NCBI RefSeq assembly: GCF_002245625.1
Contig: NZ_NOIG01000004.1
Coordinates: 248,001-312,000 of the forward strand
DNA: 64,000 bases
Origin: Acidovorax kalamii
GTDB taxonomy: Bacteria; Pseudomonadota; Gammaproteobacteria; Burkholderiales; Burkholderiaceae_C
Reading direction: 5' to 3'
The first letter of the stretch is position 1. Each line of letters begins with the position of its first letter. The notes under the pieces are model-generated. The model had not been told where the DNA came from, searched no databases, and saw only the letters and a list, made by a program, of their open reading frames with translations. This document shows positions 45,771-53,157 of this stretch, in pieces. Made by a program: the position numbers and the translations under genes.

Positions 45771-46634
45771 TCAGGCCAGTGCGGACGGGTGCTCGATGTG
45801 GCCGGTGTGTTGGGCGCGGCCCCAGGTGGGCTCAGCGCGCGGTGCCCACTGCAGCTTGTGCAGCTCGGTGATGGCAGCGGCCCAGCTCACGGCCAGCGAT
45901 TCGAGGATGGCGTGGCCCTGCTCGGCAGTGGCGGGCAGCGGGTCGCCAATGATTCCGCTGGGGCCGAAGTCGCGCGCACTCCAGGCGCAGGCCGGGCGGC
46001 CGTCGGGCGAGAGCAGGGGCGAATCAAATACGGGCGGGTAGTTGACCACCGCGCGCTCCATGTGCACGGTGTCGGGGGCCAAGGCCAGCATGAGTGCGGT
46101 TTCGCCGTGGCCCGCGTGCATGGCCAGGCGTTTTTCCTTGTCGGAGAGGAACTTGCCAGCCACATGCGGCACCCGCCAGGTGAAGCTGGGCACCACGATG
46201 AAGTCGCCATGGCGCAGGCGCAGCTCGCGGGCGCACATCTCCATCACCTGCGGCTGGCCGCCGTGGCCGTTGACGAACAGCAGCTTGCGAAAGCCCGCGC
46301 GGTACACCGACTCGCCCACCTCGTTCATGGTGGCCAGCAGGGTCTCGCCGCTGAGCGTGACCGTGCCGGGGAAGTGCAGGTGCTCTTCGGACTTGCCGTA
46401 GGTGATGGGGGCCATCGCAAACGCGGGCACATCGGCAGGCAGGCGCGCCAGCGCATGGCCCACCACGCCCGCGCTGATGACGGTGTCCACCGCACAGGGC
46501 AGGTGCGGGCCGTGCTGCTCGGTGGCGCCCGTGGGCAGCACGATGACGGTGTTCTCCTTGTCCGGCAGATCGGCGATCTCGGTCCAGCTCAGGTAGGGCA
46601 GGTAGCGGTGGGGTGGGTTGTAGCCGTGCAGCAT
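45771..46634 (-). CDS. Creatininase-family amidohydrolase
   Basis: 287 residues. Metal-binding pattern of creatinine amidohydrolase: VLPTGATEQHGPHLPCAVDT (E, H, D), LFVNGHGGQPQVM (NGHGG) and MHAGHGETALMLAL (HAGxxETS-like, here HAGHGET). The family opens cyclic amides such as creatinine or acts on N-formamides and related ring products. Neighbours (RidA, deaminase-like amidohydrolase) fit hydrolytic opening of an N-heterocycle. Exact substrate unknown. Confidence 0.92.
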   Translation of the reverse strand: MLHGYNPPHRYLPYLSWTEIADLPDKENTVIVLPTGATEQHGPHLPCAVDTVISAGVVGHALARLPADVPAFAMAPITYGKSEEHLHFPGTVTLSGETLLATMNEVGESVYRAGFRKLLFVNGHGGQPQVMEMCARELRLRHGDFIVVPSFTWRVPHVAGKFLSDKEKRLAMHAGHGETALMLALAPDTVHMERAVVNYPPVFDSPLLSPDGRPACAWSARDFGPSGIIGDPLPATAEQGHAILESLAVSWAAAITELHKLQWAPRAEPTWGRAQHTGHIEHPSALA

Positions 46635-46664
46635 GAAAGACTTTCGTGAAGGTGTTGGGGTGTA

Positions 46665-47141
46665 TCAGTGCTGTGGCAGATAGGCCGTGGCTTCGACCTC
46701 GATCAGGATGTCGGGCGTGGGCAACATGCCGCTCACTTCCACCACGGTGGATGCGGGGGGCTCGCCAGGAAAGAACAGCTTGCGCACGCGGCTGTACTGT
46801 GGGAAGTGGTCCAGGTTCTTGAAGTACTGCACCAGCTTGAAAACGTCGGACATCTGGCCGCCTGCGGCCTCGATGGTCAGGCGGATGCGGTCGAGCACAT
46901 ACCAGCTCTGCGCGAGGATGGGCCCCTCCTTGATGTCGCTGCTGAACTCGCCCGTGCGGCCAATCAGCGTGGCGGCTTCATGCGGGATGTCGTCGTAACC
47001 GCGCACGATGCGGCTGGCGGCAGGGTCCACGGCGATGATCCCGCTCAGGTAGATGAAGTCGCCTGCGCGGCGCCATGCGGCGTAGCGGGCCAGGGGCTTG
47101 GCGATGCCCGGCGCGGGTGCGGTGGAAGATGCGGGGCTCAT
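46665..47141 (-). CDS. RidA/YjgF-family protein
   Basis: 158 residues. Rid fold: YAAWRRAGDFIYLSGIIAVDP, TGEFSSDIKEGPILAQSWYVLDRIRLTIEAAGGQMSDVFKLVQYFKN and the C-terminal STVVEVSGMLPTPDILIEVEATAYLP. The usual RidA arginine before the last strand is not present (VSGMLPTPDILIEVEA), so enamine/imine deaminase activity is uncertain. It is analogous in position to RutC of pyrimidine catabolism. Overlaps the amidohydrolase stop by 4 bases. Confidence 0.9.
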   Translation of the reverse strand: MSPASSTAPAPGIAKPLARYAAWRRAGDFIYLSGIIAVDPAASRIVRGYDDIPHEAATLIGRTGEFSSDIKEGPILAQSWYVLDRIRLTIEAAGGQMSDVFKLVQYFKNLDHFPQYSRVRKLFFPGEPPASTVVEVSGMLPTPDILIEVEATAYLPQH

Positions 47142-48478
47142 GCGAGGCTCCTTGCGGATGAGTTGTTGGGCATGTGGGTGGGCACATGCCAGTCAGCCGG
47201 CGCATGGCCGCTGGCAACGCGGCCCTGGCGCAGCACCACGCGGCCCTGCGCGCCTTGTGTGCGGGACGGAAAGCCCCAGTGATCGGCCTGGGTGAAGACC
47301 AACAGGTCAGCCACCGCACCGGGCTGCAGGGGCAGCGCCGTGGTGCCAGTGCGGCCGGTGCGCAACCAGTCGGTGCGGCACAGCGATTCGCTCCATTGGT
47401 CGAAAGGTGCATCCAGCTGCGCAGCCAGCACGCCCGTGGCCAGGGCTTCCAGCGGGTCGAAGCTGCCCACAGGGCAGAACGGGTCTTGCACGTTGTCGCT
47501 GGCCACCAGCACCGGTATGCCGCGTGCGCGCGCCTCCTTCACCAGCGTCAGGCCACGCTGGCGCGGCGTGCGGCCGGTGGTGGCGTCCTGCAGCAGCAGG
47601 TTGGTGATGGGCAGCGTGACCAGGGTGATGGGGCTTTGCGCCACGGCATCGAGCGTGGCGAGGGCCGTGGCCTCGTCCTGTGCGGCCAGCGCGCAGGTGT
47701 GGCCGCAGACCACATGGCCTTCAAAGCGCAGCTCCTTGAGCAGTGCGGCCGTGGTCGCCAAGCCCTGGGCGCCGGGGTGTAGTTCTTCGTCCACGTGCAG
47801 GTCCACGTTCAGCCCGTGGTGTTGTGCGGCTTCCAACAGGTGGCGCAGCGCCCGCGGGTCCCAGTTGGTGGAATGCACAAAGCCGCCCAGCAATGCGCCG
47901 GGGCCGCTGGCGGCCACGGTGGCGGCCAGTCGCAGGGCGGCGCTGCGGTCCGTATACAGGTGCAAGGGGATCAGGCTCACGCGCTCCAACGTGATGCGGT
48001 CGGCCCAGTCATGGGCCAGTGCGCGCAACACGTTCCAGGCCAGTGGCTGCGCGTCGGGCTCCCACCAGTCGCAGTGGGTGCGCAGGTGCACGGTGCCGGC
48101 GTCGTAGGCCCATTGCAGCGCGCGGCTGGCGCGGGCGTGGATGTCGGCTTCGGTCCAGCCCTGGCGGTCCACCATCATGGCCTCGATGGCGCCCAGCAGG
48201 CCGGGTTGGACCACGCCCATGCGGGGCAGGGTGAAGGCCTTGTCCAGGTGGGTGTGCGCATCCACCAGGCCGGGCAGCACGAGCGCGCCTGCTACGTCCC
48301 ACACCGTGTCGTGGGGCGCTGGCTGGGTGCCATGGGGCAGCACCTGCACGATGCGGCCCTGGGCCAAGTGCAGATCAGCCAGTGCGGGCTGGTGGCCCTG
48401 CTGCGGCCATGTGGCGGGCAGCAGCCAGCGCGGCAACCTTGCGCGCAGGATGTGGTCGGGAGTGCTGGATGCGTGCAT
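47138..48478 (-). CDS. Amidohydrolase, cytosine/creatinine-deaminase-like
   Basis: 446 residues. Metal-dependent hydrolase of the cytosine deaminase branch: LVLPGLVDAHTHLDKAFTLPRMG (HxH), HLRTHCDWW, LNVDLHVDEELHPGAQG (HxDE), VVCGHTCALAAQ and LVASDNVQDPFCPVGSFDPLEAL (SDN..D). It would deaminate or hydrolyse a cyclic imine or amide. Together with the creatininase homologue, creatinine or a methylated pyrimidine or purine breakdown product are possible substrates; the sequence does not decide. Confidence 0.92.
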   Translation of the reverse strand: MHASSTPDHILRARLPRWLLPATWPQQGHQPALADLHLAQGRIVQVLPHGTQPAPHDTVWDVAGALVLPGLVDAHTHLDKAFTLPRMGVVQPGLLGAIEAMMVDRQGWTEADIHARASRALQWAYDAGTVHLRTHCDWWEPDAQPLAWNVLRALAHDWADRITLERVSLIPLHLYTDRSAALRLAATVAASGPGALLGGFVHSTNWDPRALRHLLEAAQHHGLNVDLHVDEELHPGAQGLATTAALLKELRFEGHVVCGHTCALAAQDEATALATLDAVAQSPITLVTLPITNLLLQDATTGRTPRQRGLTLVKEARARGIPVLVASDNVQDPFCPVGSFDPLEALATGVLAAQLDAPFDQWSESLCRTDWLRTGRTGTTALPLQPGAVADLLVFTQADHWGFPSRTQGAQGRVVLRQGRVASGHAPADWHVPTHMPNNSSARSLA

Positions 48479-48501
48479 GCCGTGGCCCTTAGAACGTTGT
48501 C

Positions 48502-49089
48502 TTATGCAAAGCGCGCCATCGCCTGGCCCACACGGGCCTTGAAGGCCGCCAGCCGGGGCGGTGTGGCCACGTTCATGTGGTAGTAGGCGTGGTAGTCCAC
48601 CCGCGCCTTGCCGCCCGTGAGCAGGCGCATGTAGCGGGTGATGGACTTGCGCGGCGGGTCGCCCATGAACAGGGCCGTCCAGCGCGGGCGGCCGTAGGTG
48701 ACCACGGCCGAGATGCGCTTGATGTGCGTGAGCGAGGGCTTGACGTTGTGCGGATCGCTGATGTCAAAGGCCACGCCGGGCATGAGCACGCGGTCGAAAA
48801 ATCCCTTGAGCATCGCCGGCATGCCAAAGCACCAGGTGGGAAAGCAGAACACCACGGCTTCGGCCCAGAGCAAGCGATCCACATAGCCTTGCACGGGCAA
48901 CTGGTTGCTGGGCACCTCGTGGTAGCCCAGGCGCTCTTCGCGTGTCATCACGGGGTTGAAGCCCTCGGCGTACAGGTCGCAGTCGTCCACTTCATGGCCT
49001 GCGCCGCGCAGCTGCTGCACCACCTCGGTGTGCAGGGCGGCGTTGTAGCTGGTCTCTACCGGGTGGCAATAGATCACGAGGATGCGCAT
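48502..49089 (-). CDS. NAD(P)H:quinone/flavin oxidoreductase (flavodoxin-like fold)
   Basis: 195 residues with AGGAAG upstream of ATG 49089. MdaB/KefF-like: MRILVIYCHPVETSYNAALH at the N-terminus, WAEAVVFCFPTWCFGMPAMLKGFFDRVLMPG (FMN contact) and Y..P-rich C-terminus. Binds FAD or FMN and passes hydride to quinones or to a partner oxygenase. It follows the ferredoxin gene, so the two may form an electron supply for a ring-hydroxylating step. Confidence 0.9.
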   Translation of the reverse strand: MRILVIYCHPVETSYNAALHTEVVQQLRGAGHEVDDCDLYAEGFNPVMTREERLGYHEVPSNQLPVQGYVDRLLWAEAVVFCFPTWCFGMPAMLKGFFDRVLMPGVAFDISDPHNVKPSLTHIKRISAVVTYGRPRWTALFMGDPPRKSITRYMRLLTGGKARVDYHAYYHMNVATPPRLAAFKARVGQAMARFA

Positions 49090-49114
49090 GGCGGGGCTTC
49101 CTGGTTGTTGAAGT

Positions 49115-49417
49115 TCAGAGGTCGAGCGTGAGCGTGGGCCCGTGGCTGCGTGCGCAGCACACGGCGACGTGGGTGGCTTGCTCTGCAGCGCTCAGGCAGC
49201 TGTCGCGGTGGTCGGGCTCGCCGTCCAGCCAGCGGGTCACGCAGGTGCCGCACACACCCTGCTCGCACAGGGTTTCGAGCGGTACGCCAGCGAGCTGCAG
49301 CACATCAGCCATGCTCTCGCCGGGGGCGACGGGCAAGCGCATCTGGCTGCGCTGCAGGATCAGCTCGAACGTGTGTTCTGTGCGGGCGGCGCTGGCGGTG
49401 TCAGGGGCTGTCTGCAT
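49115..49417 (-). CDS. Stand-alone plant-type [2Fe-2S] ferredoxin
   Basis: 100 residues. Cluster ligands in LETLCEQGVCGTCVTRWLDG (C-x4-C-x2-C) and the last Cys in HVAVCCARS. It resembles the ferredoxin domain at the C-terminus of vanillate-demethylase-type reductases, but is a separate gene. First gene of the operon; its ATG lies only about 28 bases after the predicted transcription start. No Rieske oxygenase is encoded in the window, so its electron acceptor is unknown. Confidence 0.92.
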   Translation of the reverse strand: MQTAPDTASAARTEHTFELILQRSQMRLPVAPGESMADVLQLAGVPLETLCEQGVCGTCVTRWLDGEPDHRDSCLSAAEQATHVAVCCARSHGPTLTLDL

Positions 49418-49433
49418 TGTTTGACCATGTGAT

Positions 49434-49449
49434 TTGATCGATTGGTCAA
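49434..49449. promoter_or_regulatory. RutR-type operator
   Basis: TTGATCGATTGGTCAA fits the RutR consensus TTGACCANNTGGTCAA at 12 of 14 fixed positions. It covers the predicted start of the sigma-54 promoter. Further half-sites lie at 49420-49427 (TTTGACCA) and 49480-49490 (ATCGGTCAAAC). Confidence 0.65.
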
Positions 49450-49454
49450 ACTAT

Positions 49455-49471
49455 TGCAAAGGCTGTGCCAG
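49455..49471 (-). promoter_or_regulatory. Sigma-54 promoter for the nine-gene heterocycle operon
   Basis: On the minus strand, CTGGCACAGCCTTTGCA: perfect TGGCAC and TTGCA with five bases between them. Start expected near 49445. As in the E. coli rut operon, this would combine nitrogen-limitation control with a RutR-type repressor. Confidence 0.75.
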
Positions 49472-49606
49472 CCACAAAAATCGGTCAAACGTCTTTGTGG
49501 TGGATCAACGCGGCCTGAAAGCGGCTTTTGACGCCGCGTGCTGGTGCAAATTGCCCGGGATTCGCACCTCGGGCACCCGAGGCATGCCCAGAATGGGGCG
49601 GGGGCC

Positions 49607-50281
49607 TTAGTCTGGTGCGAGGCCGCAGCCCAGCAGCACAAAGCTGGTGAGTTCGCGCACGATGGGCTCGCGGTCGATGGGCTCGTCGGGCGCCAGGCCC
49701 AGCATGATGTGCACCTGCACACCGTAGTCGGCGTAGTGCTGCGTCATGCCCCAGATCTGCATCAGCAAAACCTTGGCGTCCACCTTGCGCATGCGGCCTT
49801 CGGCAATCCAGCGGTTGATGAGGTCCACCTTCTGCTGGGTGGACTTGACGGCCACCGGCCAGTACTTGCCCAGGTTGCGCCCACCGCCCAGCACCTCGGT
49901 GGTGAAGATGCGCGACAGGCCCGGGTTGTCCAGCGCGTAGTCGAGCTTCTTGCGCACATAGCTGCTCAACACCTTCTTGGGATCGTCGCTGTTGCTGTCA
50001 AAGATGAAGGCGCCCGACCAGCCGTTGAGCACCGAGTACAGCAGCTCTTCATACAGCTCTTCCTTGCTGCTGATGTAGTAGTGCAGCTGGGGCTTGGTCA
50101 GGCCCGCGCGCTCGGCGATGGCCTTGGTGGATGCCCCCTTGAAACCATGGCGGCTGAACTCGGCAATGGCCGCCTCGCGGATGGCGCCCAGGATGCGTTC
50201 GCGCCCCTGTTTGGCGCGGCTGAGCAGCGCGCCGGAGGCGGCTTCGGCTTCGGATTCGGTCATGGCTTTGGTGCGAGGCAT
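49607..50281 (-). CDS. RutR-like TetR-family regulator
   Basis: 224 residues from ATG 50281 (MPRTKAMTESEAEAASG). DNA-binding part: ILGAIREAAIAEFSRHGFKGASTKAIAERAGLTKPQLHYYISSKEELYEELLYSVLNGW. The C-terminal domain follows E. coli RutR closely in pattern (YVRKKLDYALDNPGLSRIFTTEVLGGG and LLMQIWGMTQHYADYGVQV versus RutR MIWASTQHYADF). RutR senses uracil and thymine. A matching operator lies between this gene and the downstream operon, so it probably represses it in response to a pyrimidine- or purine-like ligand. Confidence 0.92.
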   Translation of the reverse strand: MPRTKAMTESEAEAASGALLSRAKQGRERILGAIREAAIAEFSRHGFKGASTKAIAERAGLTKPQLHYYISSKEELYEELLYSVLNGWSGAFIFDSNSDDPKKVLSSYVRKKLDYALDNPGLSRIFTTEVLGGGRNLGKYWPVAVKSTQQKVDLINRWIAEGRMRKVDAKVLLMQIWGMTQHYADYGVQVHIMLGLAPDEPIDREPIVRELTSFVLLGCGLAPD

Positions 50282-50330
50282 GGGGGGATTGCAGAGTGTG
50301 CGCCGCAGATTCTGCCCGCGCAGGAGTGGG

Positions 50331-50858
50331 TCAGACTTTCCAGAACCCGATATGGGGCGCGCTGGCTTCTTCGACCAGCGCCGGGCCGATGCATTCGATG
50401 GCGTGGGGCGAGGCGGCAAACACGTCGCGGCACGACAGCTCGGCGTCGCGCTGTTCGGCACGTTCGCCCCGGAACACGCGCAGGCGTTCGGCATCAATGC
50501 CAAACACTACGCGCCCAATGCCCGACCAGAAGATGGCGCCCGCACACATCACGCAGGGCTCGGCCGACGAATACAGCGTGGCCTTGGCCAGGGCATCGCG
50601 GCCCACGCGGGGGCTGAGCTGGCGCACGGCATTGGTCTCGGCGTGGCCGGTGCAGTCGCCTGTCTCGGTGGTGTTGCAGTAGGCCTCGGCCAGCAGGTGC
50701 CCTTCGGCGCTGATGACCACCGCACCAAACGGGCGGTTGCCGCGCGCGCGGGCGGTGCACGACCACGCGATGGCCTGGCGCAGGTAGGTGCCGTCGGTGT
50801 CGTTGATGGGGGTAGGGTCGTCAAAGCTGGCCGGGGGTGCAGACATGAGCGCGTGCAT
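50331..50858 (-). CDS. Nucleoside/guanine-deaminase-like (CDA-fold) protein
   Basis: 175 residues with GGAGAC five bases before ATG 50858. Zinc deaminase motifs: GDCTGHAETNAVRQL (H-A-E) and YSSAEPCVMCAGAIFWSGIGRVVFG (P-C-x2-C). Length and the C-terminal helix resemble bacterial guanine deaminases (GuaD) and tRNA adenosine deaminase relatives. It is upstream of and likely cotranscribed with the RutR-like gene. A second member of the family is at 59849. Confidence 0.92.
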   Translation of the reverse strand: MHALMSAPPASFDDPTPINDTDGTYLRQAIAWSCTARARGNRPFGAVVISAEGHLLAEAYCNTTETGDCTGHAETNAVRQLSPRVGRDALAKATLYSSAEPCVMCAGAIFWSGIGRVVFGIDAERLRVFRGERAEQRDAELSCRDVFAASPHAIECIGPALVEEASAPHIGFWKV

Positions 50859-51073
50859 GGTGTGTCTCCGTCGATGGTGGGTGGGTTGCTGTCGTTGTGC
50901 AACGCCGGACTGTCTGCACGTCCGCCGTTGTGGTGCAGGGCGCTATGCATTTGGCATGCCAATCACAATCAGTGACATGTATGCATGGCTTTGGACGCAC
51001 TGTGCACAGGCGCTCTGACTTTGCGCTGGCACACATGCAAGGCGCGCGGGCATTCTTCTTGCATCGCTATTGG

Positions 51074-51147
51074 CAAGAGTAGAAGCGTTCACTGCGTTGT
51101 CCCTGTGCCATCCTGCACGAGGCGATGCCAGTCGGAAATTGCTCTTG
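51074..51147 (+). promoter_or_regulatory. NMT1-motif (xanthine-I type) riboswitch aptamer
   Basis: Closing stem CAAGAG (51074-51079) / CTCTTG (51142-51147). The two conserved internal-loop strands match my memory of the NMT1 motif: GTAGAAGCGTTCA (51079-51091) and CGGAAATTGC (51133-51142). Between them a long P2 stem starts CTGCGTTG (51092-51099) and closes CGATGCCAG (51123-51131), with an apical GTGC/GCAC hairpin. NMT1-motif RNAs bind xanthine and uric acid and are known mainly from proteobacteria. This identification is by motif recall, not by a covariance-model search. Confidence 0.75.
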
Positions 51148-51242
51148 AAGCCCGCTGTGCGCACAGCGGTGTGCGTTGGCACACCGTGGCTTCAAGGGGT
51201 GAACGGCCGGCCGCAGCAGGCGGTGCCAAACGCTCTTGAAGC
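51144..51242 (+). promoter_or_regulatory. Expression platform of the riboswitch, alternative stems
   Basis: CTTGAAGCC (51144-51152) pairs with GGCTTCAAG (51188-51196), enclosing two hairpins (51153-51168, CGCTGT/ACAGCG; 51169-51184, GTGTGC/GCACAC). Its 5' strand overlaps the aptamer closing strand CTCTTG. GCTTCAAG (51189-51196) can instead pair with CTTGAAGC at 51235-51242. The folds exclude each other, as expected for a ligand-controlled switch. Confidence 0.6.
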
Positions 51243-51291
51243 ACCCAGCGGGAGGGCCTTTCTTCCTTCCACTTGTCTTCAGGAGAACTGC

Positions 51292-52287
51292 ATGACCACC
51301 ACTGCCACCTACGACCTCGCCGAGCTGCAAAAAGAAACACGCATGGGCGCGATGGGCTCGGAAACCGCGAGCCGCGAGATCCGCCGCATCGACCTCAGCC
51401 ACTTTGCTCAGCGCAAGACCGAGATTGCCGACCAGCTATGGGACGCCGCCGTCGATGTCGGCTTTTTCCAGATCGTGAACCACGGCATTGACCTGGCCGA
51501 GGTGCACAAAGCCTTTGCGATGACCGAGCGTTTCTTTGCGCTGCCGGATGCCGTGAAGGCGCAGTACCCGCTCAAGAAGGCGCTCAACGTGGGCTGGGAG
51601 AGCCGCGCGCAGGTGCGCCCCTCCACCGGCACACCGGACCAGAAGGAGTCGTACCAGATCACCCGCCCGCACATGGCAGGCCTGTGGCCCACCGACGGGG
51701 AGCTGGCAGGCTTCCAGGCCACCATGCTCGCGTTTGAGGGCCAGTGCTGGCAGGTGGCCATGCAGGTGCTGTCATGCTTTGCGTGGAAGCTGGGGTTTGA
51801 CAAGGCCTTCTTTGCCCGAGCGCACGACCCTGCGCAGGCCAGCTACCAAAGCACCTTGCGCCTGCTGCACTACTTTGCGACCCCGCCCGAGCAACAAGCC
51901 AGCCTGGGCCTGTGGCGCGCCGGGGCGCATACCGACTTTGATTGCCTGACCCTGCTCTTTCAGCGCCAGGGCCAGGGCGGCCTGCAGGTGTGCCCGGGCA
52001 AGGAGATGGACACCCAGGCCTGGACCTCGGTGGAGCCCGACGAGCAGGCCATCACCTGCAACATCGGGGACATGCTGATGCGCTGGAGCGACGACCAGCT
52101 GCCCAGCAACTTCCACCGTGTGAAGAACCCTCTGCCCGGCGAGTACATGGGGCCGCGCTACAGCATCGCCTTCTTTGCCCAGGCCAACCGCGACGCCATC
52201 ATCGAAGGGCCCGGCAAGAAGTACCCGGCGATTGCTGCGGGTGACTACCTGAATCAGCGAGTCGCAGCCAACTTCAAGGCGTACTGA
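51292..52287 (+). CDS. Fe(II)/2-oxoglutarate dioxygenase, isopenicillin-N-synthase family
   Basis: 331 residues from ATG 51292 with AGGAGAA upstream. N-terminal DIOX_N pattern: RRIDLSHFA..., LWDAAVDVGFFQIVNHGID. Catalytic core: GAHTDFDCLTLLFQ (H-x-D), LPSNFHRVKNP (distal His) and GPRYSIAFFAQ (R-x-S for 2-oxoglutarate). Fungal thymine hydroxylase belongs to this family, and the gene is preceded by a purine-type riboswitch; oxidation of a purine or pyrimidine is therefore a reasonable guess, not shown. Confidence 0.93.
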   Translation: MTTTATYDLAELQKETRMGAMGSETASREIRRIDLSHFAQRKTEIADQLWDAAVDVGFFQIVNHGIDLAEVHKAFAMTERFFALPDAVKAQYPLKKALNVGWESRAQVRPSTGTPDQKESYQITRPHMAGLWPTDGELAGFQATMLAFEGQCWQVAMQVLSCFAWKLGFDKAFFARAHDPAQASYQSTLRLLHYFATPPEQQASLGLWRAGAHTDFDCLTLLFQRQGQGGLQVCPGKEMDTQAWTSVEPDEQAITCNIGDMLMRWSDDQLPSNFHRVKNPLPGEYMGPRYSIAFFAQANRDAIIEGPGKKYPAIAAGDYLNQRVAANFKAY

Positions 52288-52326
52288 CCGAGCCGGAGAC
52301 GAAGCTCTGAGTTTGCTCGCCCCTGC

Positions 52327-53124
52327 TCACAGCCAAGGCTTGAGCCAGCCCAGCCCGTCGGATGTGGCATGGGGCGCCGCGCCGCGTGCCGGGCGGTATT
52401 CGCAGCCAATCCAGCCTTCGTAGCCCAACTGGTCGAGCAGCTTGAACAGGTAGGTGTAGTTGATTTCGCCCACATCAGGCTCGTGGCGCTCGGGCACACC
52501 GGCAATCTGGAAGTGGCCGACGTTGCCGGTGGGCAGGTACTGGCGGACCTTCATGGCCAGGTCGCCTTCCACGATCTGGCAGTGGTACAGGTCCATCTGC
52601 ACCTTGACGTTGGCGGCACCGATCTCGGCGATCAGCGCATGGGCCTGGTCCTGGCGGCTCAGGAAGAAGTCGGGCATGTCGCGGCCATTGATGGGCTCCA
52701 GCAGGATCTGGATGCCGTGCGGTGCAGCCTGTTCGGCGGCATAACGCACGTTGGCGATGTAGGTGGCGCGCACGGTGGCCGCGTCCGCACCCTGGGGCAC
52801 CAGCCCGGCCATCACGTGGATGCGGGGGCATTGCAGCGCCTGGGCGTATTCGATGGCTTTGGCAATGCCTTCGCGGAACTCGGCCTCCCGCCCGGGCAGG
52901 CAGGCCAGCCCGCGTTCGCCCGCGTCCCAGTTGCCGGGCGGGGCGTTGAACAGCACCTGCTGCAGGCCGTTGGCTTGCAGGCGTGTGGCCAGTTCTTGCG
53001 CAGAGTAGGCGTAGGGAAAGAGGTATTCCACCGCCTGGAACCCATCGCGGGCAGCGGCGGCAAAGCGGTCGAGAAAGTCCACGTCGTTGTAGAGCATGGA
53101 CAGATTGGCGGCAAAGCGGGGCAT
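52327..53124 (-). CDS. otnI: 2-oxo-tetronate isomerase / hydroxypyruvate isomerase family
   Basis: 265 residues, TIM-barrel sugar isomerase: [54 protein letters not shown] (metal Glu), [17 protein letters not shown] and [28 protein letters not shown]. In the acid-sugar pathway OtnI converts 2-oxo-tetronate to 3-oxo-tetronate. Last gene of the otn operon, 33 bases after otnC. Confidence 0.93.
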   Translation of the reverse strand: MPRFAANLSMLYNDVDFLDRFAAAARDGFQAVEYLFPYAYSAQELATRLQANGLQQVLFNAPPGNWDAGERGLACLPGREAEFREGIAKAIEYAQALQCPRIHVMAGLVPQGADAATVRATYIANVRYAAEQAAPHGIQILLEPINGRDMPDFFLSRQDQAHALIAEIGAANVKVQMDLYHCQIVEGDLAMKVRQYLPTGNVGHFQIAGVPERHEPDVGEINYTYLFKLLDQLGYEGWIGCEYRPARGAAPHATSDGLGWLKPWL

Positions 53125-53157
53125 GGGTGTCTTTCTGTATGGGGGCAGGGTGTGGAG

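Larger units (their letters stand above)
50859..51291. other. Divergent regulatory region with palindrome and riboswitch
   Basis: 433 bases between the deaminase and the oxygenase genes. From left: a perfect palindrome TTGGCATGCCAA (50951-50962) flanked by ATGCAT boxes (50945-50950 and 50981-50986); then the NMT1-motif aptamer (51074-51147); then a structured platform (51144-51242); then the Shine-Dalgarno AGGAGAA. No protein gene is supported. Confidence 0.7.

Noticed and set aside
49550-49600. CCTCGGG-CAC-CCGAGG hairpin as a terminator of the RutR-like gene
   Set aside because: No T-tract on the minus strand, and it lies at the coding end of the promoter gap; function not supported.
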